Shown here piece after piece: positions 16,977 to 25,389 of a stretch of 33,693 bases of DNA. Both the position numbers and the translations under genes were made by a program. Within the stretch, counting starts at the first letter, position 1. Each line of letters opens with the position of its first letter. Under the pieces are notes generated by a model. That model was not told where the DNA came from. It was given only the letters and a program-made list of their open reading frames with translations, and ran no database searches. This DNA comes from Thermodesulfobacteriota bacterium (GTDB lineage Bacteria > Desulfobacterota > DSM-4660 > Desulfatiglandales > Desulfatiglandaceae). The stretch is taken from assembly GCA_028278625.1 (NCBI GenBank), contig JANQDY010000226.1, positions 1 to 33,693 of the forward strand, written 5' to 3'.

Positions 16977-17468
16977 CTTTAGGCTCTCTAAGACGTTTCC
17001 TCTTCCCGGTTGCCTTTGCGCATCGAACACCGCCTACTCGAGAAAGGAAAGGTGTCTTCCCGACAATCACGGTTGTTCCCAATCACCCGGCTTTTTTAAA
17101 GCCCCTATATGGCGTCAAAATCCGTCACGAACAGCCTTTCTTAGTGAAAACAAATTGAAAAACCTCGTTGAATCAGGAGGATGTGCAATATAATAAAACA
17201 AACCAACCTGAACCGACGAGGTGAAGAGGGATCATAAAACAAACGGTACTTCCTTTCAAGCCTGAAACATTAAAGCACTTTATGCGAGGGGCGGAAACGG
17301 GGACGAGACATTCCAAAAGAGATAGAAAGCGCCGACTTCAGAATGAAAAGAAGAGAGATGTCAAATGACCGTATTCTCAATTCAGCTAGCGCCAGTTAGG
17401 TGGACGGCTGTCAAGAGGTTTTTCTGAGAAACTAGAGATTCAATAGAAGGATGAGGAAACTGAAATGC
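16977..17468. other. Intergenic region of about 490 bases, no convincing gene
   Basis: I see no protein-coding frame with good support. A hairpin GGCTTT-TTT-AAAGCC sits at 17089-17103, about 110 nt upstream of the MATE start. AGGAGG at 17175-17180 touches an ATG that opens only 18 codons. No clear terminator follows the carboxyltransferase gene on its 3' side. The region presumably holds the MATE promoter and the end of the right-hand transcript. Confidence 0.5.
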
Positions 17469-18821
17469 CTATGATGAACCTGAACGCTTCGAAAAAAACT
17501 CTCTGGCCACATCCGGGAAAATGGCATAAGTGATGACATCTTCCCTTCGTCGTGCAAACGGTTTACTCTCTTCCGCGTATTTGTCAAATTCATTGGGCAG
17601 CAGATCCGCAGGTCTGCAAGTGATCATCGGTTGACCGTCTCCCAGGACCTTTCTCTGTAGCTTTTTATTGAGGGGACCTGGCGGCAGGCCATATCCCCCG
17701 CGCAGGATATTTTGGACTTCTTTTGTCACCACCTTATACCGGCCACCCAAAACCACATTGACGGTAGCCTGGACACAGATGATCTGAGATGTTGGCGTCA
17801 CCAGGTTGATATATCCCAAATCTTCTCTAACCCTTGGGATCTCTTTTTTGATTTCATCAATCTTGCCTACGTGTCCGATCTCCTTCAGCTGGTTCATCAG
17901 ATTGGACATGACGCCGCCAGGAATCTGGGTCACCAGGATCTTGGCATCCACACCGCCCAGATCGGTTTCATATTCTTTGTAGTTCTTTTTTCTCTCCCTG
18001 GCGATATCGGCAGCCTCCACAAGCACCTCCAAATCCATGCCCGTGTCATAAGGAGTATTCTGAAGGGCCACTACTATACTTTCCGTAGGGGGCTGGCCGG
18101 TTCCTTCAGAATAGGGGGAGAGTACCGTATCGATCATGTCTGCCCCGGCCTCCACCGCCTTGAGGCAGGTCATCGCCCCCATCCCGCAGGTATCGTGCGT
18201 ATGGACGTGAACCGGAATATCAACAGCACCCTTCAAGGCTTTGACAATATCGTATGCGACATATGGAGCCATAAGACCGCTCATGTCCTTTAAACAAAAT
18301 ATATCGCAGCCCAGGTCCTCCAGCTGCCTAGCCTTGTCAATAATCATATCCACCGTATGGACAGGGCTGATGGTATAGCAGATGGTGCCCTCGCTGGTCT
18401 TCCCCACCCGCTTGGTCACCTCGATGACCTTTTGCATATTCCGCACATCGTCCAAGGCGTCGAAGACGCGAAAGATGTCGATTCGGTTATCCGCTGCACA
18501 TTCAACGAATTTGGTCACCACATCATCGGCATAGTTCTTATAGCCCACCAGATTCTGACCCCGTATGACCATCTGCATCTTGACATTGGGCATGGCCTCT
18601 TTCAAAATGCTGGCACGGTCCCAGGGGTCTTCATCCAAGAAACGGATGCATGAATCAAAGGTGGCGCCCCCCCACATCTCAATCGCATAATAACCCGCGC
18701 GATTCAGCTTTTCGCAAAGGGGCAACATGTCTTCAATCTTCATCCTGGTGGCCACTTTGCTTTGGCTTGCATCACGGAAGATCGTATCCATGATCTTTAC
18801 GGGCTTCGTCTCGAACGTCAT
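17469..18821 (-). CDS. Carboxyltransferase subunit of the PycB / OadA / transcarboxylase 5S family
   Basis: A 450-residue TIM-barrel carboxyltransferase that moves CO2 between carboxybiotin and a 2-oxo acid such as pyruvate. Motifs: DTIFRDASQS (residues 12-21, metal Asp), EMWGGATFD (48-56), RGQNLVGY, RVFDALDD, the carbamylated lysine motif LKDMSG near residue 175, and the metal ligands HVHTHDT near 203-209. After the conserved PxE-type C-terminal region (NKKLQRKVLG) the protein stops, so the biotinyl domain of full-length OadA/PycB is missing; a separate biotin carrier is needed, and none is in the window. GGGAG precedes the ATG. It follows the XRE-cupin gene by 100 nt and is the last gene of the right-hand cluster. 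It may supply or remove CO2 in the pathway, for example from oxaloacetate or methylmalonyl-CoA. Confidence 0.9.
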   Translation of the reverse strand: MTFETKPVKIMDTIFRDASQSKVATRMKIEDMLPLCEKLNRAGYYAIEMWGGATFDSCIRFLDEDPWDRASILKEAMPNVKMQMVIRGQNLVGYKNYADDVVTKFVECAADNRIDIFRVFDALDDVRNMQKVIEVTKRVGKTSEGTICYTISPVHTVDMIIDKARQLEDLGCDIFCLKDMSGLMAPYVAYDIVKALKGAVDIPVHVHTHDTCGMGAMTCLKAVEAGADMIDTVLSPYSEGTGQPPTESIVVALQNTPYDTGMDLEVLVEAADIARERKKNYKEYETDLGGVDAKILVTQIPGGVMSNLMNQLKEIGHVGKIDEIKKEIPRVREDLGYINLVTPTSQIICVQATVNVVLGGRYKVVTKEVQNILRGGYGLPPGPLNKKLQRKVLGDGQPMITCRPADLLPNEFDKYAEESKPFARRREDVITYAIFPDVAREFFSKRSGSS

Positions 18822-18921
18822 CTTTAAACTCTCCCTTATTTCGTCTGTTTTGAACGGAAGGAACCGGTGCTTCTCAACCTACAGAAAGGCCAGTCCTTAC
18901 ATGTCGGCCCGATTCGATGAC

Positions 18922-19467
18922 TCAGAACCGTCTCTTCACCTTTTCCGATATCTGCACCACGACATAGAAACAGTCTTCTAAAACCTCAACGGAATGGGTA
19001 AACAAGGCATCAAACAGAATTGCATCCCCCTCTCGAAGCTCGAAATCTTTGTCGTGAACCCGAAGACGGATCCTCCCTTTTTTGAGGCAGAAAATCTCAT
19101 GGGCGTCTGCGTGTATCGAAGGGGGAGATACCGATATGCTCCCCCTCGGTCTATCCACCAGATGAATCACGGCATTTGAAAACAGAACCTTCCTTGTATT
19201 TGGCACGGGAAAATCGGTACAGACTGCTTTTTTCTGTACGATATGTACACCCTGGGCTAGTTTGACAAGTTCGCTGGGAGGCCTTCTCAAAACCCGCCCG
19301 ATGCGGGCCAGAGTGTTCGCCGTGGGATTACATCGATTTTTCTCAAGCCTTAAAATCGTACTCTGGGTCAAACCTGTTTTCTGAACCATTTCTTCGAGTG
19401 TCAAACCCTCTTTCAGTCTTAAACTTCGGATGATAGAAAAATCAAACTCATTGTCTTTTAAGGACAT
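18922..19467 (-). CDS. XRE-type HTH regulator with C-terminal cupin (copy 1)
   Basis: A 181-residue two-domain regulator. Residues about 11-66 are a Cro/C1-type helix-turn-helix (LRLKEGLTLEEMVQKTG, then STILRLEKN), and residues about 105-175 a cupin barrel (HADAHEIFCLKKG, then GDAILFDALFTHSV) that probably senses a small ligand. I chose ATG 19467 over ATG 19473 because AAGGG stands 6 nt before it and the start then matches copy 2. Copy 2 at 30354-30881 is collinear without gaps; by hand I count about 120 identical residues in 174. It lies 53 nt after the split hydroxylase genes, probably in their operon. Such regulators usually control neighbouring catabolic genes; the ligand is unknown. Confidence 0.9.
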   Translation of the reverse strand: MSLKDNEFDFSIIRSLRLKEGLTLEEMVQKTGLTQSTILRLEKNRCNPTANTLARIGRVLRRPPSELVKLAQGVHIVQKKAVCTDFPVPNTRKVLFSNAVIHLVDRPRGSISVSPPSIHADAHEIFCLKKGRIRLRVHDKDFELREGDAILFDALFTHSVEVLEDCFYVVVQISEKVKRRF

Positions 19468-19520
19468 CCACATCCCTTTCTATGTCGAACAAGATCAGAC
19501 CATGGAAGGCTTTTCTGCTA

Positions 19521-20501
19521 TCATCTGTTCATTGCGGTTAACACCTTTTCCGGCGTGGCCGGTAGATCCCTGATCCATACCCCGACGGCATCATGGATCG
19601 CATTGATGATGGCCGGGGCCGTGGGGCATGTGGTGGCCTCTCCCAGCCCCTTGGCGCCAAAGGGCCCGGTAGGCTCTTTGGTTTCCACAAGGATGATCTC
19701 CATTGGAGGCACATCCGCCGCCGTGGGGACGTGATAATCGGTCAAGTTCGGGTTCATCACCCGGCCTTTTTCATCCACCAACACCTCTTCCATCAACGCA
19801 TATCCGATCCCCATCTGGACACCACCTTCGATCTGGCCTTCCGCCAGTGCAGGATTGATCGCCTTACCTACATCATGAGCGGCGGTCACCTTAATGACCC
19901 GGATCTCTCCTGTCTCTGTATCCACCTCCACTTCAGCCACCTGGGTCCCGAAAATGTAAGCAACGGACGCAGCCCCCTGGCCGGTTTCCGGGTCCATCGG
20001 GATGACCGAGGGAGAGAAGGAGGCGGAACCGGCTATCGCCACCCCCCTCATGAAATAGGAGTACCCGCAGACGTCGGACACCGGGACCGCCTTCTCAGGG
20101 TTATCCTTCACAAAGACCTTGCCACCCTTCGCCTGTAACTTGTCCGGCTCGGTCTGGAGAATCTCCGATGCTGCCGCCATAAGTTTCTCTTTGGTATTTT
20201 GTGCCGCCAGACGTACCGCATTGCCCGCAACGTACGTGATGCGGGTGCCATAACTTCCCACGCAAAAGGGAGCATGGTCTGTGTCCGCGGTCTGGATGGT
20301 AACGAACTCAATAGGAATCCCCAGTTCTTCCGCGACGATTTGGGATAATACTGTGTTTGAACCCTGCCCGATATCGCACGAGCCCACTTGAAGCCTCACT
20401 GCCCCGTCATGGGCCACTTCGATAAACACCGAGGTTACATTCGGCATGGGAGGGTGCGTTTGATAGATAGTGCAGGCGATGCCTTTTCCTCTTTTTTTCA
20501 T
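19521..20501 (-). CDS. Xanthine dehydrogenase-family molybdopterin subunit, C-terminal half as a separate protein
   Basis: 326 residues corresponding to the second molybdopterin-binding domain (MoCoBD_2) of xanthine dehydrogenase/CO dehydrogenase-type large subunits. Cofactor motifs CDIGQGSNTVLSQIVAEELG (about 42-61) and GSYGTRITYVAGNA (about 83-96) are present, as is the terminal catalytic motif GAKGLGE, whose Glu is the base in hydroxylation. AGGAGG precedes its ATG by 5 nt, and the upstream N-terminal half ends in TAA 11 nt earlier, so it is translated as its own protein. The L and M subunits of Eubacterium barkeri nicotinate dehydrogenase show the same division. It should combine with the next three gene products into a four-subunit hydroxylase. 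Enzyme class is firm; substrate unknown. Confidence 0.92.
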   Translation of the reverse strand: MKKRGKGIACTIYQTHPPMPNVTSVFIEVAHDGAVRLQVGSCDIGQGSNTVLSQIVAEELGIPIEFVTIQTADTDHAPFCVGSYGTRITYVAGNAVRLAAQNTKEKLMAAASEILQTEPDKLQAKGGKVFVKDNPEKAVPVSDVCGYSYFMRGVAIAGSASFSPSVIPMDPETGQGAASVAYIFGTQVAEVEVDTETGEIRVIKVTAAHDVGKAINPALAEGQIEGGVQMGIGYALMEEVLVDEKGRVMNPNLTDYHVPTAADVPPMEIILVETKEPTGPFGAKGLGEATTCPTAPAIINAIHDAVGVWIRDLPATPEKVLTAMNR

Positions 20502-20511
20502 ATCGACCTCC

Positions 20512-21756
20512 TTATCTGACAGCCCATCCGGCGGCCTTTTGTATGCACTCCGTCAGACCACAGGTGCCCAACTCCTGTCCGCTTGGGAGAATATCTCCCT
20601 GCTTCAGGGCGTTTTTGAGCCGAAATTCAACCGAATCGACCCCAAGGGTGCGAGCCACATGCTCCATATGGGTCTCAGAAGCATAGTTGGGTGGCGTGCT
20701 CCCATAGCCCCTCATGGTATTCTGATAGGGGTTGTTGGTATAGACCAGATAGTTATCCACTTTGACGTTAGGTACAAAGTAGGGTCCCGGATGCATAAAG
20801 GCCTTGGTGGGGGGAACCACGCTCCAGCCTGTAATGGGGCCGTTGTCTATGATGATCCGGATCTCCATGGACATGATGGTGCCGTCCTTTTTCACTCCGG
20901 TCTTGTAGTCCATGTGCATGCGATGCCGCAGGGTGGACCGCTCAAACTCATCCTCTCTTGTCCAGACCATCTTTACCGGTCGCCCGGTCTTAAAAGCCAG
21001 AAGAGAGATATGGTGTTCCACGGATATCTCGTTTTTTCCACCAAAGCCACCGCCCACGGCACTCTTGACCACCCGGATCTTGTTGGATGGCATCTGCAGG
21101 ACCATCTGCAGCAGGGGGCGAAGGGTATAGGGCAACTGGGTGGAAGACCAGACCGTCAGTTTTCCGTTATGGTCCACATCGGCCAGGGCGGCATGGGTCT
21201 CCAGGTGACAGTGTTCAACCAGCTTGGTCTCAAAGTGGTCCTCCACCACCACGTCGGACTGGCTGAAGCCGACCGCCACGTTGCCCTTGCGAAGCTTGAA
21301 ATGGGTGTGCATGTTTTCCTTACCGGGATGTACCTGGGGCGCCCCCGGCTTCATGGCCTCGCGGGCATCGAGGACAGGGGGGAGTTCCTTGTAGTCCACT
21401 TCAATGAGGTCCAAAGCCGCCTGGGCGGTCTTTTCGGTTTCAGCGGCCACGGCGGCCACCGCCTCACCTTTATAATGAGTACGGTTATCAGCAAATACAT
21501 ATTCATCCTGGGCTTTGAATCCAATGATATTGTTGGGCACGTCTTTGGCGGTGATGACCGCGGCCACACCTTGCAGGCTTTCGGCCTTTGAGGTGTCAAC
21601 GCCAAGAATCTCCGCCGAGGCATATCGGCTCTGAAGGACCTTGCAGCGGAGCGTCCCGGCCGGTTCCGGCAGGTCATCGGCATATATTGCTCGACCTGTC
21701 ACCTGTTCACGGGCGTCCAATCTTGGGATCGACTTTCCTACGATGGATAGATCCAT
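20512..21756 (-). CDS. Xanthine dehydrogenase-family molybdopterin subunit, N-terminal half as a separate protein
   Basis: 414 residues covering the Ald_Xan_dh_C domain (about 15-125, ARE and GRAIYADD start) and the first molybdopterin-binding domain (about 145-390). Substrate and cofactor loops QLPYTLRPLLQ, VGGGFGGKNE (about 239-248) and MRGYGSTPPNYASE are where expected. The protein stops with GWAVR where full-length relatives continue directly into the next domain. GAGGAGGG precedes ATG 21756 by 6 nt. It lies 12 nt after the iron-sulfur subunit gene. Because the break falls at a domain border and the next gene has its own ribosome site, I regard it as a natural two-gene subunit, not a mutation. 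About 45 kDa, close to the 50-kDa subunit of nicotinate dehydrogenase. Confidence 0.93.
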   Translation of the reverse strand: MDLSIVGKSIPRLDAREQVTGRAIYADDLPEPAGTLRCKVLQSRYASAEILGVDTSKAESLQGVAAVITAKDVPNNIIGFKAQDEYVFADNRTHYKGEAVAAVAAETEKTAQAALDLIEVDYKELPPVLDAREAMKPGAPQVHPGKENMHTHFKLRKGNVAVGFSQSDVVVEDHFETKLVEHCHLETHAALADVDHNGKLTVWSSTQLPYTLRPLLQMVLQMPSNKIRVVKSAVGGGFGGKNEISVEHHISLLAFKTGRPVKMVWTREDEFERSTLRHRMHMDYKTGVKKDGTIMSMEIRIIIDNGPITGWSVVPPTKAFMHPGPYFVPNVKVDNYLVYTNNPYQNTMRGYGSTPPNYASETHMEHVARTLGVDSVEFRLKNALKQGDILPSGQELGTCGLTECIQKAAGWAVR

Positions 21757-21768
21757 TTGATTCCCTCC

Positions 21769-22236
21769 TCAATTTCCTGCAGCGTCCAAAATCGCTTCTG
21801 TTATCTTTTGATACCCGGTGCACCGACACAAATTTCCAGATATGGCCTTGCGGACCTCTCCTTCGGTTGGGTTCGGTTTTTCGTCAAGAAGCCCTTTAGC
21901 GGAAAGAAGCATTCCCGGTGCACAGTATCCACACTGATTAACAGCGTGTTGCACAAAAGCGTTTTGAAGGGGATGGAGTTCCTCATTTTTAGACATTCCT
22001 TCGATGGTGGTCACCTCTTTTCCCGCTACCTGGAGCGCAAGCACGAGGCAGCTGTCCACGGCCTTGCCGTTAATAAGCACGGTGCATGCACCGCATTCTC
22101 CCTTCCCACAACCCTTCTTGGTGCCGGTCAAACCCAGTTCGTATCGTATGAAATCGGCAAGGACCATGTTGGGCTTTACCGATCGGACCATTTCATTGCC
22201 GTTTAAGACAAAACGGATTTCTATTGCTTTGCTCAT
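21769..22236 (-). CDS. [2Fe-2S] subunit of xanthine dehydrogenase-family hydroxylase
   Basis: A 155-residue small subunit (CoxS/XdhC type) with two [2Fe-2S] clusters carrying electrons from the molybdenum site to FAD. The plant-type ferredoxin motif CGKGECGACTVL with a later Cys in VDSCLV lies near residues 43-64; the C-terminal cluster has QCGYCAPGM (about 101-109) and LCRCTGY (about 136-142). Its ATG overlaps the stop of the FAD subunit gene as ATGA, so translation is coupled. Length and motifs are typical. It belongs with the FAD and split molybdopterin subunits. Confidence 0.96.
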   Translation of the reverse strand: MSKAIEIRFVLNGNEMVRSVKPNMVLADFIRYELGLTGTKKGCGKGECGACTVLINGKAVDSCLVLALQVAGKEVTTIEGMSKNEELHPLQNAFVQHAVNQCGYCAPGMLLSAKGLLDEKPNPTEGEVRKAISGNLCRCTGYQKITEAILDAAGN

Positions 22237-23114
22237 ACCTTCTCCTCTCTGGAATCCTGAAGTGCCTCATTGATTCCCCGCCGGACCAGCACCCTGGACA
22301 TCTCTTTTCTATATTCCCGGCTCGCGCGGATATCCGATATAGGCGTTGTCTCATTCGCCGCAAGATCCGCCGCCTGTTGAATCACCTCTGGGGTCAGCGT
22401 TTTTCCCGCGAGGTGGGACTCCGCTACGGTGGCCCGCATGGGAATTGGGGCCACTGCCCCCAAGGCGATGCGCGCCTTGGTGCACACGTCGCCCTCCATG
22501 GTCAGGGCTACCGCCGTGTTGACCACCGAAAGGCATGCGGCCTGACGTCTGCCCAGTTTGATAAAGGCGGAAGAAACTCTTTCGGAAATCTGAATCTGAA
22601 CTGCTTTCAGGATTTCGTTGGGCTGAATGATGGTCTTTTCCGCATCAACGAAAAAATCGGAAAGAGGCACAACGCGTTCACCTGCGGAACCTGCCAGAAC
22701 AGCCTCTCCGTCCAGGGCCAAAAGAACGGTGGCGGAATCGGCCGCAGGAGACCCGTTGGCCAGGTTTCCGCCGATGGTGCCTCGGTTTCGAATCTGTGCA
22801 TTGCCAATGGAACCGGCGGCCTTGCCAAGGATCAGGGCCTTTTCTTGAATCAGGGATGACGTTTCAATTGCGGAAAAAGGAGTGGCCGCTCCGATACTGA
22901 GGGAGCCCTCTTGTTCCTGAATCCCTGAGAGTTCTAGGATGTCATTGATATCAATCAATGTCTTTGGATTCATCTTTCCTTCGGCCATCTTGACCACCAG
23001 ATCAGTACCACCGGCGATAACACGGACATCATCTCCTGGCTCACCCATCAAGGTCACTGCCTCATTTAATGAGGTGGGCCGCTGATATTCAAATTCTTGG
23101 AGCAGGGTCTTCAT
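22233..23114 (-). CDS. FAD-binding subunit of xanthine dehydrogenase-family hydroxylase
   Basis: A 293-residue medium subunit (CoxM/XdhB type). The FAD motifs AGGTDLVVKM (about 35-44) and RNRGTIGGNLANGSPAAD (about 109-126) are clear; FAD receives electrons from the iron-sulfur clusters and passes them to NAD or another carrier. It lacks the cysteine-rich insert of the 4-hydroxybenzoyl-CoA reductase FAD subunit, so this is not that enzyme. It is the first gene of the hydroxylase set (FAD, FeS, large-N, large-C). GGGAG lies upstream of the ATG at moderate distance. Confidence 0.95.
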   Translation of the reverse strand: MKTLLQEFEYQRPTSLNEAVTLMGEPGDDVRVIAGGTDLVVKMAEGKMNPKTLIDINDILELSGIQEQEGSLSIGAATPFSAIETSSLIQEKALILGKAAGSIGNAQIRNRGTIGGNLANGSPAADSATVLLALDGEAVLAGSAGERVVPLSDFFVDAEKTIIQPNEILKAVQIQISERVSSAFIKLGRRQAACLSVVNTAVALTMEGDVCTKARIALGAVAPIPMRATVAESHLAGKTLTPEVIQQAADLAANETTPISDIRASREYRKEMSRVLVRRGINEALQDSREEKV

Positions 23115-23332
23115 GGTCTCTATCTCCCTTGTTGTCGGTTATTGGTAAAGAACTTTCTTAACTTGAAAACCGCCTTGCTGAATTCTTGCTCTTTTTCATG
23201 ATTCCAATGCCAGGCCGATTGCCCTTGATCGGTTTAAGTATCACCCGGCTCCATTTAACGCTTACACCGTCCAATTTTACCCTGCGGTAAGATCCCCTCC
23301 CCCATCGATACCGGCCCGTTGGATTCACTTAT
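23115..23332. other. Intergenic region before the hydroxylase genes
   Basis: These 218 bases hold no gene. Short inverted repeats CCGAT/ATCGG (about 23215-23232) and TTACC/GGTAA (about 23277-23290) are visible. I see no strong sigma70 promoter on the minus strand, so the hydroxylase genes may be read through from the AOR gene or use an activator-dependent promoter. Confidence 0.4.
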
Positions 23333-25303
23333 TCAACCTCCTTTCTCCCTGCTTTGCCCAAGTTTACCGATCTTCTCCAGGTCGTCGGCAACGGATTCCA
23401 GGCTCAGATTCGCCAGGGTCTCTCTGGTAGGAAAACTGGTTTCTTTGTCCCAGCCGTGAAGCTCGTAGTATTCATCGAGCATCCGGTTCCATTTACCTAC
23501 ATCTATTTTCCAGCCCGCAAGGTTGCCCGTGGGGATCGGTTCATTCAGATCCCTGGCGGTGGGCATGTCGTCCTTCCGGTCAAAATCGGTGTGTCTCAAG
23601 TTGAACGCCTTCTCCAGGTTGAGCTGCCGCATGGTCAACCGTTTGATGTCTTCCGCCGTCGTCTCCCATCCGGTGGCCGCTGAATAGAGTTCGGCGAATT
23701 CCTCAATGCCAGGGAGCTCCACGGCCAGCCAAGGCGTCTGGAACAGACATACACCAAATGAATTGCACATCCGGGTTAAAACCTCTGTGTAGTGGACCAT
23801 CTTGGCCCTTCCCTCGTAATCTTCAGACCGGTCCGGATGAATGGTCTCATCAACTCCAAAGACCTCCCTCGCCTTTTTCACGTCCATGTTGGGGATCGTC
23901 TCCACGGCCACCGCCCCCGTGGTATGCCCGCCCCCGCGGGTGGCGGTGGTGGTGCCCAGGGCCCAGCCATTGGAGGCCCTCAGGTTTTCGTAGAGATCCT
24001 GTCCCTTTATGTGTATGGCATAGTATGCGCTGTCCCTGCCGACGATGTCAGCGGCCCTGGCGCAACCCTCGGAAAGAATCCCGCCGAAACCTTCCCGATG
24101 AGCGATCTTCCGTATCAGTTCCAGGGCCATGGCCCCATCCCCCCACTTGAGATCCAACCCGTCGACATCCTCTTTCGTGAGAATCCCCCGCTGAAAACAC
24201 TCCATGGCCCAACCGATAGCACTGCCAGCCATGTCCACATCCAAGCCCATCTGATTGCACAGGGCATTGGCCTGAAACATGAAAGTAGGCTCTTTCATGG
24301 CCAATCTGGCTTGGAGTGTGGAGACCACTTCCCACTGACACCCCTCGGTTTTGAGGCCCTTGTAGGGGCCGTCCGTGATATGGAGGGTCCGGCCGCAACC
24401 GCCATAGGCGCATCCGGGGAAGGAGACCTGTGATACACGGTATCTGTCCGCGGCCTTCATGGGATCGATGAGGTCAACCATATCCTCGGGGAGGCAACAC
24501 TCCTGGAAGTTCTTGTAATTAAGGCCGCAGATCTCCTGCTTCCTCGGAAGAATAAAAGTAGATCCATACTGTCTCATAAGGGAAAAGGCCTTGATCTTAG
24601 TCACCATTTTCCGGCATTTGGCCGTCACCTTCATGAACCGTTCGGGTTGGGCAACCTTGATCCCACCTTTGCCTCTTGCCACAAGGGCCTTGAGGTTCTT
24701 GGATCCCATCACCGCGCCCGTGCCGCATCTTCCGATGGCCCTGGCCGTACCTTGGATCAGGCACGCCCCCCGCACCAGGTTCTCACCTGCCGGCCCGATG
24801 GAAAGGGCATAAAGGGTCTTGTCCCCCAGGTCCGTCCGAATCATATCTTGGGTCTCCCATGTGGTTTTTCCCCATAAATGGCGGGCGTCGCGGATCTCCA
24901 CTTTGTCATCGTTGATCCACAGATAGACCGGGGTGTGAGCCCTGCCCTCTATCACGATGAGATCATAACCCGCATACTTGATCTGGCCCCCGAGGTAGCT
25001 GTCGCTGTGTCCGCTCGCCCACCCGCCGGTCATGGGGCCCAGGGTGCTGGCGCTCAACTTGTTGGACCCGGGGGCCGGGGTCCCCATCAAAGGCCCCATG
25101 CCGAAGATGAGCCGGTTCATCGGATCATAAGGTCTGACCCACGACCTCACCTCATCGTAAAGTATCTTAACGGCCATTCCCGAAGCTCCAAGCCAATGTC
25201 TGGCAAAATCCTTAGTCGTGGGTTCAGTCCAAATATTGTTGTAACTAAGGTTAATCCTCAAGATCTTCCCTGCATAGCCACACAGTCCTGTGTCCTTTGG
25301 CAT
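23333..25303 (-). CDS. AOR-family tungsten/molybdenum oxidoreductase (aldehyde:ferredoxin oxidoreductase type)
   Basis: About 656 residues from ATG 25303, which has GGAGG 7-8 nt upstream; the open frame before it lacks such a site. The N-terminal domain (GYAGKILRINLS, LGASGMAVKILYDEV, then the GPMTGGWASGHS stretch) binds the bis-pterin cofactor, as in aldehyde:ferredoxin oxidoreductases and the BamB subunit of benzoyl-CoA reductase. The usual CX2CX3C cluster motif reads FPGCAYGGC: Cys298 and Cys303 with Phe295 where the first Cys is expected; the distal Cys is probably Cys519 in SFGVCLF. A two-cluster ferredoxin gene lies directly upstream. The reaction could be reversible acid/aldehyde conversion or another low-potential reduction; I cannot tell which. 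Confidence 0.92.
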   Translation of the reverse strand: MPKDTGLCGYAGKILRINLSYNNIWTEPTTKDFARHWLGASGMAVKILYDEVRSWVRPYDPMNRLIFGMGPLMGTPAPGSNKLSASTLGPMTGGWASGHSDSYLGGQIKYAGYDLIVIEGRAHTPVYLWINDDKVEIRDARHLWGKTTWETQDMIRTDLGDKTLYALSIGPAGENLVRGACLIQGTARAIGRCGTGAVMGSKNLKALVARGKGGIKVAQPERFMKVTAKCRKMVTKIKAFSLMRQYGSTFILPRKQEICGLNYKNFQECCLPEDMVDLIDPMKAADRYRVSQVSFPGCAYGGCGRTLHITDGPYKGLKTEGCQWEVVSTLQARLAMKEPTFMFQANALCNQMGLDVDMAGSAIGWAMECFQRGILTKEDVDGLDLKWGDGAMALELIRKIAHREGFGGILSEGCARAADIVGRDSAYYAIHIKGQDLYENLRASNGWALGTTTATRGGGHTTGAVAVETIPNMDVKKAREVFGVDETIHPDRSEDYEGRAKMVHYTEVLTRMCNSFGVCLFQTPWLAVELPGIEEFAELYSAATGWETTAEDIKRLTMRQLNLEKAFNLRHTDFDRKDDMPTARDLNEPIPTGNLAGWKIDVGKWNRMLDEYYELHGWDKETSFPTRETLANLSLESVADDLEKIGKLGQSREKGG

Positions 25304-25389
25304 TTTGATTCCTCCAAAAAGAGATGAGAGATACCATTCTTTTTCCCGCCAACAACAGGTATGGAGAGGCACGGAGAAACGACGAAATC

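Noticed and set aside
16977..17030. GTG start for the MATE gene adding 18 residues
   Set aside because: The extension is polar, unlike MATE N-termini, and its ribosome site is no better than that of ATG 16976.
17163..17221. CCTCGT/ACGAGG inverted repeat spanning 47 nt
   Set aside because: Six-base arms at such distance are expected by chance and nothing else supports function.
17181..17237. 18-codon ORF beginning directly after AGGAGG
   Set aside because: The ribosome site touches the ATG with no spacing, and the peptide has no recognisable feature.
20502..20511. Frameshift or nonsense mutation breaking the molybdopterin large subunit
   Set aside because: A strong ribosome site and ATG follow the stop at proper spacing, and the break lies at a domain border, so a natural two-gene form is more likely.
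20470..21591. Open frame of 373 codons on the plus strand
   Set aside because: It is antisense to the N-terminal molybdopterin half, whose motifs are unmistakable.
22234..23114. 4-hydroxybenzoyl-CoA reductase assignment for the hydroxylase
   Set aside because: The FAD subunit lacks the cysteine-containing insert for the extra [4Fe-4S] cluster typical of that enzyme.
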